From positions 4,650,001 to 4,714,000 of the forward strand of contig NZ_CP053085.1 of assembly GCF_013004105.1 (NCBI RefSeq): 64,000 bases of DNA, in the 5' to 3' direction. A program made the translations under genes and the position numbers. Positions 17,089-26,744 of the stretch are shown here, piece by piece (the stretch's first letter is position 1; each line of letters starts with the position of its first letter). Below the pieces are notes generated by a model. The model saw only the letters and a program-made list of their open reading frames with translations, searched no databases and was not told where the DNA came from. Source of the stretch: Gemmatimonas groenlandica. Its GTDB lineage: Bacteria; Gemmatimonadota; Gemmatimonadetes; Gemmatimonadales; Gemmatimonadaceae.

Positions 17089-17606
17089 GTTACTTCACCC
17101 ATCGCTTCGAAACCCGCATCGCACGCCACGCGGTCGGTACGTACCACTACACCGTGGTGTACCTCGACGCATCGCTGCACAGCGCACTCCCACTCGAGCA
17201 GCATGCGCGCTTGCGCATCGAGGCCGATGTATCGGGCGTACCAGTAAAAGGCGCGTGGCAGCCGGCGCGAGGGCGATGGTATCTGATGCTGCCGAAGGCT
17301 CCCATGAAGGCAGCCGGATTGAAGATCGGTAGTCCCGTCGAAGTGGCCTTCCGGGTGTTGCCACAGGATGACGTCGATATCCCCGACGAGCTCGCGGCGC
17401 TGCTTGCCACCAAGGCGCGTGTTCGCAAAGCGTGGGCAGCGCTTAGTCCCGGAAAGCAGCGCGGCATTGCGCATCTCGTGTCGTCGGCCAAGCGGCCAGA
17501 AACGAAAGCTGCACGCATTCAGAGCATCGAGGCGGGTCTGCTGGGGACGGCGGCGCCGCCATGGGAGCGGCCGGGGGGACGAGCGTCTGCTGCGACAGGC
17601 GAATGA
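17085..17606 (+). CDS. DUF1905 / YdeI-OmpD-associated family protein
   Basis: 173 residues from GTG 17085, overlapping the previous stop (GTGA). An N-terminal DUF1905 barrel (HARLRIEADVSGVPVKGAWQ, then GRWYLMLPKAPMKAAGL) is followed by a helical YdeI-type tail: FRVLPQDDVDIPDELAALL, a run of Lys/Arg residues, and KRGIAHLVSSAKRPETKAAR with variants. This is the common architecture of the family once called bacteriocin-protection proteins; molecular activity is not established. The last 25 residues are Gly/Pro-rich and variable. The open frame upstream of 17085 lies inside the membrane-protein gene and is rejected. Confidence 0.8.
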   Translation: MSYFTHRFETRIARHAVGTYHYTVVYLDASLHSALPLEQHARLRIEADVSGVPVKGAWQPARGRWYLMLPKAPMKAAGLKIGSPVEVAFRVLPQDDVDIPDELAALLATKARVRKAWAALSPGKQRGIAHLVSSAKRPETKAARIQSIEAGLLGTAAPPWERPGGRASAATGE

Positions 17607-17698
17607 GTCCGCGCCGCAAGGCGGCGACGCGGCGGAAGAAGAGAGCCACGACCGCCCGACGGGCTCCGGCGAGTGCTCATGTGGCATGTGCGAACCGG

Positions 17699-19921
17699 CT
17701 ACTGGGTCGTGGCGCGTTGAACGGCGCTGACCACCACACCCGGGGTCAACACCGCCGGCAGCAGCTCCGCCGGCTCCGTCGTCTTCGAGGGGTACATCAC
17801 GTACAGCGGCACGCCGCTTCGTCCGAAGCTGGCGAGTACGGCGGTGATCTCGGCGTTCCGCGATGTCCAATCGGCGCGCAGCAACACCACCTTCCGATCG
17901 GCGAAGGCGCGCTCCACGGTATTGGTGTGCAGGGCGACACGCTCATTGACCTGACAACTCAGGCACCACGCCGCGGTAAAGTCGACGAACACCGCATGGC
18001 CGGAGTCGCGCGCGGCGGCGACGCGCGCCGCCGACCACGGTTCCCAGCCGGCGGGTGTGGCACTCGCCGTCGGCGTCGTGACGGGCTGAGACGCAATCAC
18101 GAAGCCGCCACCGGCGATGGTGAGCAACAACAGCGCCAGCGATAGACTGCTCGCTACCGCTTTACCAGCGTTCTGTGCGCGACCAGCCAGCCATCCTGCC
18201 AGCGCGACCGTAATCGACACCAGGAGCACAATGGTCACCTGATCGGTGCCGGCTTGTCGCCCCAGCACCCAGAGCAACCAGACGACCGTCGCGTACAGCG
18301 GGAAGGCGAGCAGCTGCTTGAAGGTTTCGAGCCACGGACCTGGTCGCGGCAATTTCCGCAGCAACGCCGGGCTGCTGGCCAGCACCATGTATGGCGCCGC
18401 GAGTCCGAGTCCGAGCGATGTGAACACGAGCAAACCCACCACAGCGTGTTGCGTGAGCGCATAGCCCAACGCGGCGCCCATGAACGGTGCCGTGCAGGGC
18501 GTCGCCACGACCACGGCCAACAGTCCTGTCAGAAACGAGTCGCTGTAGCGTTCGCCGGAACCCACGCCGCCCAGTCGCGTGAGGCTCATTCCCAGGGCAA
18601 AGACACCACTCAGGTTGAGCGCGAGCGCAAATACCACTAGCGCGAGCACGGTGACCACTGCGGGCGATTGCAACTGGAAGCCCCATCCCAGCTGGGCGCC
18701 ACCGGCACGAAGCGCCAACAGCGCGCCCGCCAGTGTCCAGAAGGTGACGAGCACGCCGAGCGTGAACACCATGGCGTGCTTCCGTGCGGCAATACCACCG
18801 TCGTTCTCACCGCCGCGCTCGACGAACGACAGGATCTTGACCGAGAGCACGGGAAACACGCACGGCATCAGGTTGAGGATCAATCCCCCGACAAAGGCGA
18901 GCGCGAGCGCCAGCCAGATGCCGATGTCGGCGGTAGCAACGTTCGCCAGCGACTGCGCGCTCGTGTTCGCAGCGGTCGCTGTGCCGACGGTAAGCACGGC
19001 ACCGCCAGTACTCGTCGCCTCCGGACCCTCGAGCATCGCGATCAGCTCCGAAGCGCCGGGCGGGGCTGCTGGCGTCAGCGCGACGTCGATCTGCGTACTC
19101 GTGGTCGGGGACGTGGCGTTGTGCAGCAGCACGCCGGTGAACCGCGATGTGGTATCGGCAAATCCTCGCGCCACGGTCATGGCCAGCACCAGCGTGTCCC
19201 CCGATATCAAGACGCGCTGCGGTGCGGCGTGTTCGAGCACGCCCGTAGAGTCCGGTATCAGATATGCGCCACGCAGTGTGTTTCGTACCGAAGCGGGCGC
19301 GCGGGCGAACAGTAGAACTCGCGGCCCATCACGCCACGCCTTCACCGACCAGCCCGCGGCGCTCTGGACCAGCTGGGCACGCGTGTCGCGTATCGCGGCC
19401 GCCCATCGGGATGGCTGCACTTGGGTCGCGGTGCGCGCCGTCAGTTCTACATGCCCACTGGCCGGCAGGCACACATCAGCGCATACCAGGAAGTCGACAT
19501 CGGCCGCGATGGCGAGCGGCGTACCGACCGGTATGGACGACGCCACCGCGATGTCCGCCAGGACCAGGACCTCGCGTTCATAGCCGAAGCTCATGAGCGG
19601 AGGCTGCGGCAACACGTGCGGCGTCGGAAAGCGCAGCGCGGACACCGTCACGCCAGCGGGGAGTGACCACTGCGCCGCCAAAGGAAGTCCGGCGTCGCCC
19701 GGATTCGTCCAATAGGTGTGCCAACCGGCATCCATCACGATGCGCAATGCCACCGTCGTCGTGGCACCGATTCGGAACGCGTCGGATTCTGAGACCAGCG
19801 TAAGATCACTGTTCGGTGTCAGATCCGGTGTGGCATTCCGCGCTGACGGTTGCGCGGACACTGTCCCGACCCCAATTGACAAGAGTGCTGCAAGCAGGGC
19901 CGTACGAAGCGTGGTTGGCAA
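17699..19921 (-). CDS. dsbD: DsbD-like thiol:disulfide interchange protein
   Basis: About 740 residues in three parts: a periplasmic DsbD-alpha/ScsB-like domain with VCADVCLP (about residue 140), an eight-helix CcdA-type membrane domain starting GGLILNLMPCVFPVL and containing VVATPCTAPFMG, and a C-terminal thioredoxin-like domain with AAWCLSC near residue 655. Such proteins pass electrons from cytosolic thioredoxin to periplasmic thiol proteins. The start is uncertain: I place it at TTG 19921 because a signal peptide follows directly (LRTALLAALLSIGVGTVSAQ), but there is no clear ribosome site. It is divergent from the peroxiredoxin gene. Confidence 0.9.
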   Translation of the reverse strand: MPTTLRTALLAALLSIGVGTVSAQPSARNATPDLTPNSDLTLVSESDAFRIGATTTVALRIVMDAGWHTYWTNPGDAGLPLAAQWSLPAGVTVSALRFPTPHVLPQPPLMSFGYEREVLVLADIAVASSIPVGTPLAIAADVDFLVCADVCLPASGHVELTARTATQVQPSRWAAAIRDTRAQLVQSAAGWSVKAWRDGPRVLLFARAPASVRNTLRGAYLIPDSTGVLEHAAPQRVLISGDTLVLAMTVARGFADTTSRFTGVLLHNATSPTTSTQIDVALTPAAPPGASELIAMLEGPEATSTGGAVLTVGTATAANTSAQSLANVATADIGIWLALALAFVGGLILNLMPCVFPVLSVKILSFVERGGENDGGIAARKHAMVFTLGVLVTFWTLAGALLALRAGGAQLGWGFQLQSPAVVTVLALVVFALALNLSGVFALGMSLTRLGGVGSGERYSDSFLTGLLAVVVATPCTAPFMGAALGYALTQHAVVGLLVFTSLGLGLAAPYMVLASSPALLRKLPRPGPWLETFKQLLAFPLYATVVWLLWVLGRQAGTDQVTIVLLVSITVALAGWLAGRAQNAGKAVASSLSLALLLLTIAGGGFVIASQPVTTPTASATPAGWEPWSAARVAAARDSGHAVFVDFTAAWCLSCQVNERVALHTNTVERAFADRKVVLLRADWTSRNAEITAVLASFGRSGVPLYVMYPSKTTEPAELLPAVLTPGVVVSAVQRATTQ

Positions 19922-20100
19922 GGAGGGGAGCAGTGAGCGGTGAGCACACGGAAACAACGGATGCGTAGGGTAGACACGTCGTAGTGAATGAGTTCCCCTG
20001 TTCGTACACGTCGATCGCGGGAACTGTCTGAGCTCGTAGCGTCTAGGTAGGGCACGGCGACTGATTCCGCCTGCGCTCCCACCTTCATTCTCTACCGCAC

Positions 20101-20775
20101 ATGATCCGCGCTCTCCGTCAATCCGCACGAGCCTCGTCACGCGCCATCGCACGTTCACTCCGGCTGGCGTGTGTGCCAATCGCATTGAGCACCGCAGCCG
20201 CGCTGTCGCCCGCCCACTCGGCCTCCGCGCAAGCCCCGGCCATGCTCGGCCCGGTCGATGGCAAGGATCTGGCGGCGACCGATATCGAACGCGTCGCCGT
20301 CGGCGCGATGGCGCCGGACTTCACACTGGCGAAGTTCGGTGGCGGCACGGTCAGCTTGTCATCGATGCGCGGCAAGAAGAATGTCGTGCTGGTGTTCTAT
20401 CGCGGCTACTGGTGCCCGTACTGCATCAATCAATTGAAAGAGATGCGGACGCTGCTCACCGATGAACTGAAGAAGGACACCGAGATGCTGGTCGTGTCGA
20501 TTGACGACGACAAGGGAACGCAAACGGCCACGACGCGTATCTCTGCCGACGGTATGAAGCCCGACTTCGCGTTCTTGTCGGACCCTGATCACACCGTGAT
20601 CGCGCGATACGGCATCATGAACCCGGCCGGTACGCGTCGCGGTATCCCGCATCCTGCGACGTACGTGATCGACAAGAAGGGCATGGTGCAGTGGAAGGAC
20701 ATTCAGACAGACTACAAGATCCGCCCCACGAACGCCGCCGTCCTGACTGCCGTCAAGACGCTGTCGTCGCGCTGA
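20101..20775 (+). CDS. exported peroxiredoxin-like (AhpC/TSA) protein
   Basis: 224 residues with a signal peptide (about 1-42, ending HSASAQAP), then a redoxin domain. The active-site segment VFYRGYWCPYCINQLKEM carries the peroxidatic-type Cys and a second Cys in a CxxC arrangement, and DPDHTVIARYG and RRGIPHPATYVIDKKG are the usual later strands. It should reduce peroxides in the periplasm using electrons from a DsbD-like system, and a DsbD gene lies divergently upstream. ATG 20101 starts the signal sequence. Confidence 0.88.
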   Translation: MIRALRQSARASSRAIARSLRLACVPIALSTAAALSPAHSASAQAPAMLGPVDGKDLAATDIERVAVGAMAPDFTLAKFGGGTVSLSSMRGKKNVVLVFYRGYWCPYCINQLKEMRTLLTDELKKDTEMLVVSIDDDKGTQTATTRISADGMKPDFAFLSDPDHTVIARYGIMNPAGTRRGIPHPATYVIDKKGMVQWKDIQTDYKIRPTNAAVLTAVKTLSSR

Positions 20776-20803
20776 TCCACATCCATCTCAGGAGACGCGC
20801 CGT

Positions 20804-21397
20804 ATGCGATGGGCCCTGACTGCCGTTCTGATTGCCGTACTCGGCAGTGCGTACGCGCTGGAATCGCACCGGCCGGCATCGACGCTGGCCGGACGTATTG
20901 CCGTCTCAATGGCTTCGCGTGCGGCTGTGCCCGATTCCGCACGGCCCGCGCCACCGTGGAAGAACGCCAGTTGGCTCAATGCCGCGGCTCCGGTAACGCT
21001 GGCGTCATTGAAGGGCCGCGTCGTACTGCTCAATTTCTGGGTCTTCACCTGCTACAACTGTACGAACACGCTGCCTTCTCTGCGTACGCTCGACGCACAG
21101 TATCGGGATCGGGGGCTGTCGATCATCGGCATTCACACGCCGGAATTCCCGCCCTACGCCGGGGAGCACGACAAGAACAACGTAGCCAAGGCGTTGACCA
21201 AGTACGCGATCACGTATCCCATCGCGCAGGATAATGATCGGGCCAGCTGGGACCTCTATCGCATTCAGTATTGGCCAAGCTTCGTGCTCATCGACAAGCA
21301 GGGACGGGTGCGCTACGAAGGCTATGGAGAGTTTCACGTAGGCGATCGCTGGCACACGGAATGGGAACGTCGCATCAAGACGTTGCTGGCCGAGTAG
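20804..21397 (+). CDS. membrane-anchored or exported CxxC redoxin (TlpA/DipZ-like)
   Basis: 197 residues. The N-terminal hydrophobic segment (1-20) is a signal or anchor. The thioredoxin fold has FWVFTCYNCTNTLPSL as active site (CYNC), then GIHTPEFPPYAGEHD and cis-Pro segment YWPSFVLIDKQGRVRY. This resembles the C-terminal domain of DipZ and other TlpA relatives that reduce periplasmic disulfides. AGGAG lies about 10 bp before ATG 20804, and the gene follows the peroxiredoxin by 28 bp, so the two are likely coexpressed. Confidence 0.88.
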   Translation: MRWALTAVLIAVLGSAYALESHRPASTLAGRIAVSMASRAAVPDSARPAPPWKNASWLNAAAPVTLASLKGRVVLLNFWVFTCYNCTNTLPSLRTLDAQYRDRGLSIIGIHTPEFPPYAGEHDKNNVAKALTKYAITYPIAQDNDRASWDLYRIQYWPSFVLIDKQGRVRYEGYGEFHVGDRWHTEWERRIKTLLAE

Positions 21398-21445
21398 CGC
21401 CACGACCTCACACTCACGATGCACGGTTCACACGGAGTAGCGAGC

Positions 21446-21895
21446 ATGCGACACCGAAACAGAGCGGTCGTGCTGTGCGCGGCGATGGCTCTCACTCTCG
21501 GCTGCAACAATGCTGAGCCACCGATGGCGCCGAATGCCACGCCGATCGGTGCTGATGTCATGGCGCCGATGGGCACCGTCGCCACTGGGGTCTGGCGGAA
21601 AACCCGGTACGACGTTACCGGCACGGTACAGATGGTCGCCGAGAACGGGGTCGGTCAGCTCACGTTCTCGTCCGATTTCTCCGTGGCGCAGACGCCTGGT
21701 CCGGTGGTGTACGTGAACACCACGAACAACCCGAATACCGGGCAGCCGCTGCGCATCGGCGCGATCAAGTCGAGAAGCGGGGCACAGACCTACACGTTTC
21801 AGCTGCCGCCGGGCGTGCGCTACACGTGGGTGCTGATCTGGTGTGACCCGTTCAACGTGCCGATGGCCGAAGCGTCGATCAACCCAACGCCGTGA
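21446..21895 (+). CDS. DM13-domain lipoprotein
   Basis: 149 residues from ATG 21446 with lipobox LTLGC (Cys20); an upstream ATG at 21419 merely adds nine residues. After a Pro-rich linker comes one DM13 domain: GTVQMVAENGVGQLTFSSDF, PGPVVYVNTT, GAQTYTFQLPPGVRYTWVLI and the closing WCDPFNVPMAEA with its conserved Cys. DM13 domains are predicted to carry electrons or bind haem through this Cys, which fits the thiol-redox genes immediately upstream. The role is inferred from family and context. Confidence 0.82.
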   Translation: MRHRNRAVVLCAAMALTLGCNNAEPPMAPNATPIGADVMAPMGTVATGVWRKTRYDVTGTVQMVAENGVGQLTFSSDFSVAQTPGPVVYVNTTNNPNTGQPLRIGAIKSRSGAQTYTFQLPPGVRYTWVLIWCDPFNVPMAEASINPTP

Positions 21896-22054
21896 CTCAC
21901 GGCGCCCCACCCATGCAAGGCACATTTGGCGGCCGCCATTTCGTGACATGACGTTACGAGCCCGGCACGAGCCCACGGGGCAATCGTGACGTGAAGCGGG
22001 AATGATGGACATTCGGGCGCTTGCCCGTTTCTCTCCATCTGCCCGCTTCGCATC

Positions 22055-25000
22055 ATGCCTTCCTCGCTTCTCCGCCGAGTCGTCCTCTCAGCAGGAATTC
22101 TGCTCTCCGCGCTTTGTGCATCCGGTCGCGCCCTGTTCGCGCAAGGCACCGATGCCAGTATCCGCGGTGTCGTCGCTGACAGTGCCGGCGCTCCGGTGGC
22201 TGGCGCCATCGTAGAACTCCGCAACACTACGACGGGGTTCGTGTCGATGGTGCGCAGCAGTGATCGCGGGCGTTACGTCGCCACGCAGCTGCCGTTGGGC
22301 GGTCCGTACCGCGTCACCGCACGCGCCGTCGGCTTCCGCACCGGCGCCCGCGAGGGCATCACACTCAATATCGGCAGCGTAGCCACGGCCGATTTTCGCC
22401 TCGCCCCCGGCGCGGTGCAGCTTACTGAAATCACCGTCTCGGCCGAACCGGCACGCGTAGTCGAGCGCAACGGCGCGGTCACGCGAATCGGTGAACAGCA
22501 GGTCAAGGAACTGCCCAATCAGAATCGTCGCTTTCAGGATCTCACCAAGCTGTCTCCGCTCGCCGGAAGTGGCACCAGCCTTGGCGGCGCTCGGCCCATG
22601 AGCACCGATGTGCGCATCGATGGCGTGGGCGCGCAGATGAACAACACGGGCCAGACCTTTGCCGGTCCGCTCACGATGACGATGGAAGCGATTCGTGAGT
22701 TCGAGATCGCCACGAACGAGTACGATGTCACCAAAGGTCGTCAGGGCGGTGGGCTCATCAACGCGGTGAGCAAGTCGGGCACGAACCGCTGGGGTGGCTC
22801 CGCCTTCTCGTACTACCGCGACAAGAGTCTGACCACCGACGACTATCGTGGCTTGGCCGCACAGAACTTTACCGTCCGCCAGCAAGGCTTCAGCCTCGGT
22901 GGGCCGATCATCAAGGACAAGCTCACCGTCTTCGGTGTGTATGATCGTTCGGATCAGTCGCTGCCGCTGGAGATCATGAACGTGCGCAACAGCGCTGATG
23001 AAATCGAGCTGGGCATTGCCCGCGACTCGCTGACTCGTCTGTCGTCGATTTTGGCGAACAAGTATGGACTCGATACGACGCAGCAGCAGACCGGCGTGTT
23101 CAGCCGTAAGCCGCTCAGTCAGGCGTTCTTCGGCCGTGCGGATTGGCAGCTGGCGGCGAACCATCGGCTCACGCTGCGCAACAACACCACGCTCTACTCG
23201 GATCCCGAGGAAATCGGTCCGGACCAGACGCTGCATTTCGCAGAGAGCCGCGGCGGGGCTGAGGTGAATAGCACGGGGACGTTTGCGTCGCTGCGTTCAA
23301 CGTTCGGCGGTGGCGTGGTAAACGAGTTCAAGCTGCAGGCGCTGCAGTTCACGCGTGAGCGTATCGCGCGCAATGAATTGCCTCGTGGATTCGTGCGTAT
23401 CGCGTCGCGCTTGCCGGACAACTCCAGCCGGACGGTCAACGTGCAGTTTGGCGGCAATCGCTTGGCGCCGGAGAAGTACAAGGAGCGCCAGTACCAGTTG
23501 GCCAATACGCTCTTCTGGAATCGCGGCAATCAGACGCTGACGATCGGCACCGACAATATCGTTACGCAGATCCAGCGCTACCTGCCGGTGGAACAGCGCG
23601 GCCTATTCGAGTTTGACAATCTTGCGCAGCTCGATGCGCTCACACCGGCGCGATACAGCCGTCAGGTACCGCTGCGAGTTGGCGGCACGACCGCCGAGTT
23701 CACGGTGGCCGACCTATCGACGTTCGTGCAGTCGGAGTGGCACCTTGGTCGCGGTCTGACCGCTTCGGCGGGCGTACGACTCGACGGCGTGCAGTTCCTG
23801 ACGGCCGCCGCGTACAATCCGCTGGTCGATCAGCGCCTGGGTGTGCGTACCGATGAGAAGCCGTCCAACTGGATCGTATCGCCGCGAGCGCAGGCCGTGT
23901 GGGATGTGCAGGGCGACGGCAAGAACGTGTTCCGGCTTGGCGGCGGACGGTTCAGCAGTCAGCCGCCGTACAACGTGCATGTGAATCACATCCTGCAGAG
24001 TGGGTTAGAGGCGGTCGACATCATTCAGGTCGGCGCACAGGCGCCGAGGCCGGATTTTGTGCGGTATCGGCAGGATTTGTCATTGGTCCCTGGCGTGCCG
24101 ACCGGCGTGGATCCCTCCACGGTTCCGGCTTACGTGAACTACTTCTCGGGTGACTTCCGCGTCCCCACGACGTGGAAGCTGAGCGGTGGATACGAGCGGC
24201 GCCTCGGCCGCCTGCAGCTCGGGGCCTTTGCCTACTGGGCGCGTACGCAGGACAACTTCCAGTACTACGATCGCAACATGGTTGCCGATCCGTACTTCAC
24301 GATCGAGGGCGGACGCGGAGTGTTCGTTCCAGCCGCCAAGATCACCGCCGCCGGTCGCACCAACAACGCGGACACACGCATCTACACCGATCTCGGGCGC
24401 GTGCTCGAGCTAGTGGGTGAATCCACGCTGGAACAACGGTCGTTGGTGCTGCAGGGCGCGCTCACGCTGCCACGCCAGTCGTCGCTCTCGCTATCGTACA
24501 CGCGCAACGACACCAAGGACAACTCCAGCTTCAACTGCTGCGTCGCGCTGACGTCCACGTTCTCGCAGAACAGCGGCGATCCGCGTCGCCTGCAGGATGC
24601 CTTCGGGCCGTCGGAGGACAATTTCCGCGACAAGTTCGTAGCGGCGTTCCTGCTGCCGCGGGTGTGGGGCTTTCGGGTGACGGGTAGCTATGTGGGGATC
24701 TCCGGTCGTCCGTACTCGCTCGTCGTGAACGGCGATATCAATGGCGACGGGACAGCGAACAACGACCTCGCGTTCATCTTCGACCCGAACGATCCCGCCA
24801 CGCCGGCGGATCTTGCCGCCGGCATTCGTAAGGTGCTGGACAATCCATCGAACCGGGCGCGGGACTACATCGCGAGTAATCTCGGGAAGATCGCCCCGCG
24901 CAACGCGGGCCGGTCGCCGTTCCGCGGTCGTACCGACCTGCGCGTCGCACGCGACTTCGGCACGGTCCGCGGACAGGCGATCGAGCTCACCCTCGACCTG

Positions 25001-25195
25001 TTCAACGTCGAGAACATGCTGAACCGGAAGTGGGGTGGCGAGTACAACCTAGGCGGCGCGCAACAGCTGTACGCGGTGAGTGCGTTCAATCAGACCACGC
25101 GCCGCTACACGTATCGAATCAACGAGAACGTCGGCACGGCGGTGAAGAGCGGTACGCCGTATCAGATCCAGCTCGGCGCCCGGTATCGCTTCTGA
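22055..25195 (+). CDS. TonB-dependent receptor with N-terminal CarboxypepD_reg domain
   Basis: 1046 residues. After a signal peptide (ending ALFAQG) a carboxypeptidase-regulatory Ig-like domain spans about 30-120 (GVVADSAGAPVAGAIVEL, then YRVTARAVGFRTG), followed by a plug (about 125-240, RIGEQQVKELPNQNRRFQDL) and a large beta-barrel ending in LGARYRF, the terminal Phe expected for outer-membrane insertion. This Oar/SusC-like type imports bulky nutrients with energy from TonB. Its stop overlaps the start of a phosphodiesterase gene by one base, pointing to a phosphorylated substrate. No Ton-box was identified with confidence. Confidence 0.92.
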   Translation: MPSSLLRRVVLSAGILLSALCASGRALFAQGTDASIRGVVADSAGAPVAGAIVELRNTTTGFVSMVRSSDRGRYVATQLPLGGPYRVTARAVGFRTGAREGITLNIGSVATADFRLAPGAVQLTEITVSAEPARVVERNGAVTRIGEQQVKELPNQNRRFQDLTKLSPLAGSGTSLGGARPMSTDVRIDGVGAQMNNTGQTFAGPLTMTMEAIREFEIATNEYDVTKGRQGGGLINAVSKSGTNRWGGSAFSYYRDKSLTTDDYRGLAAQNFTVRQQGFSLGGPIIKDKLTVFGVYDRSDQSLPLEIMNVRNSADEIELGIARDSLTRLSSILANKYGLDTTQQQTGVFSRKPLSQAFFGRADWQLAANHRLTLRNNTTLYSDPEEIGPDQTLHFAESRGGAEVNSTGTFASLRSTFGGGVVNEFKLQALQFTRERIARNELPRGFVRIASRLPDNSSRTVNVQFGGNRLAPEKYKERQYQLANTLFWNRGNQTLTIGTDNIVTQIQRYLPVEQRGLFEFDNLAQLDALTPARYSRQVPLRVGGTTAEFTVADLSTFVQSEWHLGRGLTASAGVRLDGVQFLTAAAYNPLVDQRLGVRTDEKPSNWIVSPRAQAVWDVQGDGKNVFRLGGGRFSSQPPYNVHVNHILQSGLEAVDIIQVGAQAPRPDFVRYRQDLSLVPGVPTGVDPSTVPAYVNYFSGDFRVPTTWKLSGGYERRLGRLQLGAFAYWARTQDNFQYYDRNMVADPYFTIEGGRGVFVPAAKITAAGRTNNADTRIYTDLGRVLELVGESTLEQRSLVLQGALTLPRQSSLSLSYTRNDTKDNSSFNCCVALTSTFSQNSGDPRRLQDAFGPSEDNFRDKFVAAFLLPRVWGFRVTGSYVGISGRPYSLVVNGDINGDGTANNDLAFIFDPNDPATPADLAAGIRKVLDNPSNRARDYIASNLGKIAPRNAGRSPFRGRTDLRVARDFGTVRGQAIELTLDLFNVENMLNRKWGGEYNLGGAQQLYAVSAFNQTTRRYTYRINENVGTAVKSGTPYQIQLGARYRF

Positions 25196-26727
25196 TGCCG
25201 ATGCCTCGCACGCTCCGGTCGGGCCGCGCGTGGTGGCGTGCGGCCATTCTCGTCGCCGCCTGTTCTCTCACGCTCCCGTGGCTGACCTCTCAGGCTCGAG
25301 CCGGCAGTGTCGCGCTACGTCAACGCCGGCTGAAAGTGGTCTTGGTCGTGTTCGACGGGCTGCGCCCCGACCACATCACGCCGGCCCGCATGCCGCGACT
25401 GCATGCCCTCTCCGCGAGCGGTGTAATGTCGTGGCAGCATCACTCGCTTTTTCCGACGGTCACTCGGGTCAACGCCAGTGCCCTCGCAACCGGCACGGGT
25501 CCTTCGGGACACGGCATCCTCGACAACAGCATCTTTCTGCCGTCGGTCGCTGATCGGGTGCTGAACACGGGCGAAGCACAGGATATGCTGCTTGCCGACA
25601 GTGTGCTGGCGGGTCGCCTGCTGACCGCCCCGACGATTGGCAGCCGTTTGCGCGAGGCGGGTCTGCGCATGATGGTGGCGAGCGCCGGTTCCTCGGGGTC
25701 GGCGTATCTGTTCGCGGGCGGCGCGGGGACGCCGGTCGTGAACGCCGATCTCGTCCTACCCCATGCGCTGTCACCTATGGTGGAGCACGTGTTAGGCGCG
25801 CCACCGGCCGATGCCTCACCCAACATCGGGCGTAACACGTGGGCGGTGGATGCGTTGCTGCGGGTCGGTGTCGACTCGCTCGATGTGGACGTGGGATATT
25901 TGTGGTTGTCCGATCCCGATCACACGGCTCATGGCGCGGGACTGGGTAGTGTCATGGCGGATTCCTCCATTCGCGCGGCCGATCGCGAATTCGGGCGCCT
26001 ACTGGATGGGCTGGCGGCCCGTGCGCTCGCGCAGTCGGTGAACGTACTGGTCGTGTCGGACCACGGCTTCTCTACGCACGTGGGTGACACCAAATCCCTT
26101 CGCAAACAGCTGGGAGCGCTGGCCGACAGTGTGGTGATCGCCGGCAGCGCCATTCACGTGCGTCGTGGTGGAGCGGGGACACGGGATGCGGTCGTGCGTG
26201 TGCTGCAGCAATGGCCCGAGGCCGGAGCCATTTTTTCGGCGCCCACGGCGGCTAACGGCCTGGGCGCCGTGCGTGGCACGATTTCCACTGCGCAGATCGG
26301 CTGGCAGCATGCGCGTGCGGCCGACGTGCTGTACTCGGCCGATTGGTCGCACCAGCGCAACGGCGCGGGACATCGCGGCGACACACGCCAGTCGGGGGTG
26401 GCCGGACACGGAACATCGAGTCCGTACGACGTGACGGCGACGTTCGTGGCCAGCGGCCCGGCATTTCTCGTGGGTGCCCAAGCCGTCGCACCGAGTAGTA
26501 ACGCTGACATCGTGCCGACGATTCTTCACCTGCTTGGGCAGCCGTCGACGCCGATCGGGGTGACGGGTCGGCCGCTGTTGGAGCTGTTGCGCAACGGCGG
26601 GGCCGGTGCACCGACGATCACGCGCGATAGCCTTGTCGCTGAAACTGCGGGCTATCGGACCGTCGCGTATCGCACACGCGTGCAGCAGACGTGGTACTTC
26701 GATTCGACGCGCACGACGCGTCGCTGA
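25195..26727 (+). CDS. type I phosphodiesterase/nucleotide pyrophosphatase, exported
   Basis: 510 residues from ATG 25195, sharing one base with the receptor stop (TGATG); a second ATG at 25201 is equally possible. The signal peptide ends near residue 36. The alkaline-phosphatase-superfamily core has VVFDGLRPDH (metal Asp), FPTVTRVNASALATG (Thr nucleophile), SDPDHTAHG, VSDHGFSTH and a late GHGTSSPYD supplying the last metal His. It should hydrolyse phosphodiester or pyrophosphate bonds of nucleotides or lipid head groups in the periplasm. Coupling to the TonB receptor suggests capture and hydrolysis of one substrate. Confidence 0.9.
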   Translation: MPMPRTLRSGRAWWRAAILVAACSLTLPWLTSQARAGSVALRQRRLKVVLVVFDGLRPDHITPARMPRLHALSASGVMSWQHHSLFPTVTRVNASALATGTGPSGHGILDNSIFLPSVADRVLNTGEAQDMLLADSVLAGRLLTAPTIGSRLREAGLRMMVASAGSSGSAYLFAGGAGTPVVNADLVLPHALSPMVEHVLGAPPADASPNIGRNTWAVDALLRVGVDSLDVDVGYLWLSDPDHTAHGAGLGSVMADSSIRAADREFGRLLDGLAARALAQSVNVLVVSDHGFSTHVGDTKSLRKQLGALADSVVIAGSAIHVRRGGAGTRDAVVRVLQQWPEAGAIFSAPTAANGLGAVRGTISTAQIGWQHARAADVLYSADWSHQRNGAGHRGDTRQSGVAGHGTSSPYDVTATFVASGPAFLVGAQAVAPSSNADIVPTILHLLGQPSTPIGVTGRPLLELLRNGGAGAPTITRDSLVAETAGYRTVAYRTRVQQTWYFDSTRTTRR

Positions 26728-26744
26728 CGCATCGGCGGCCGCCG

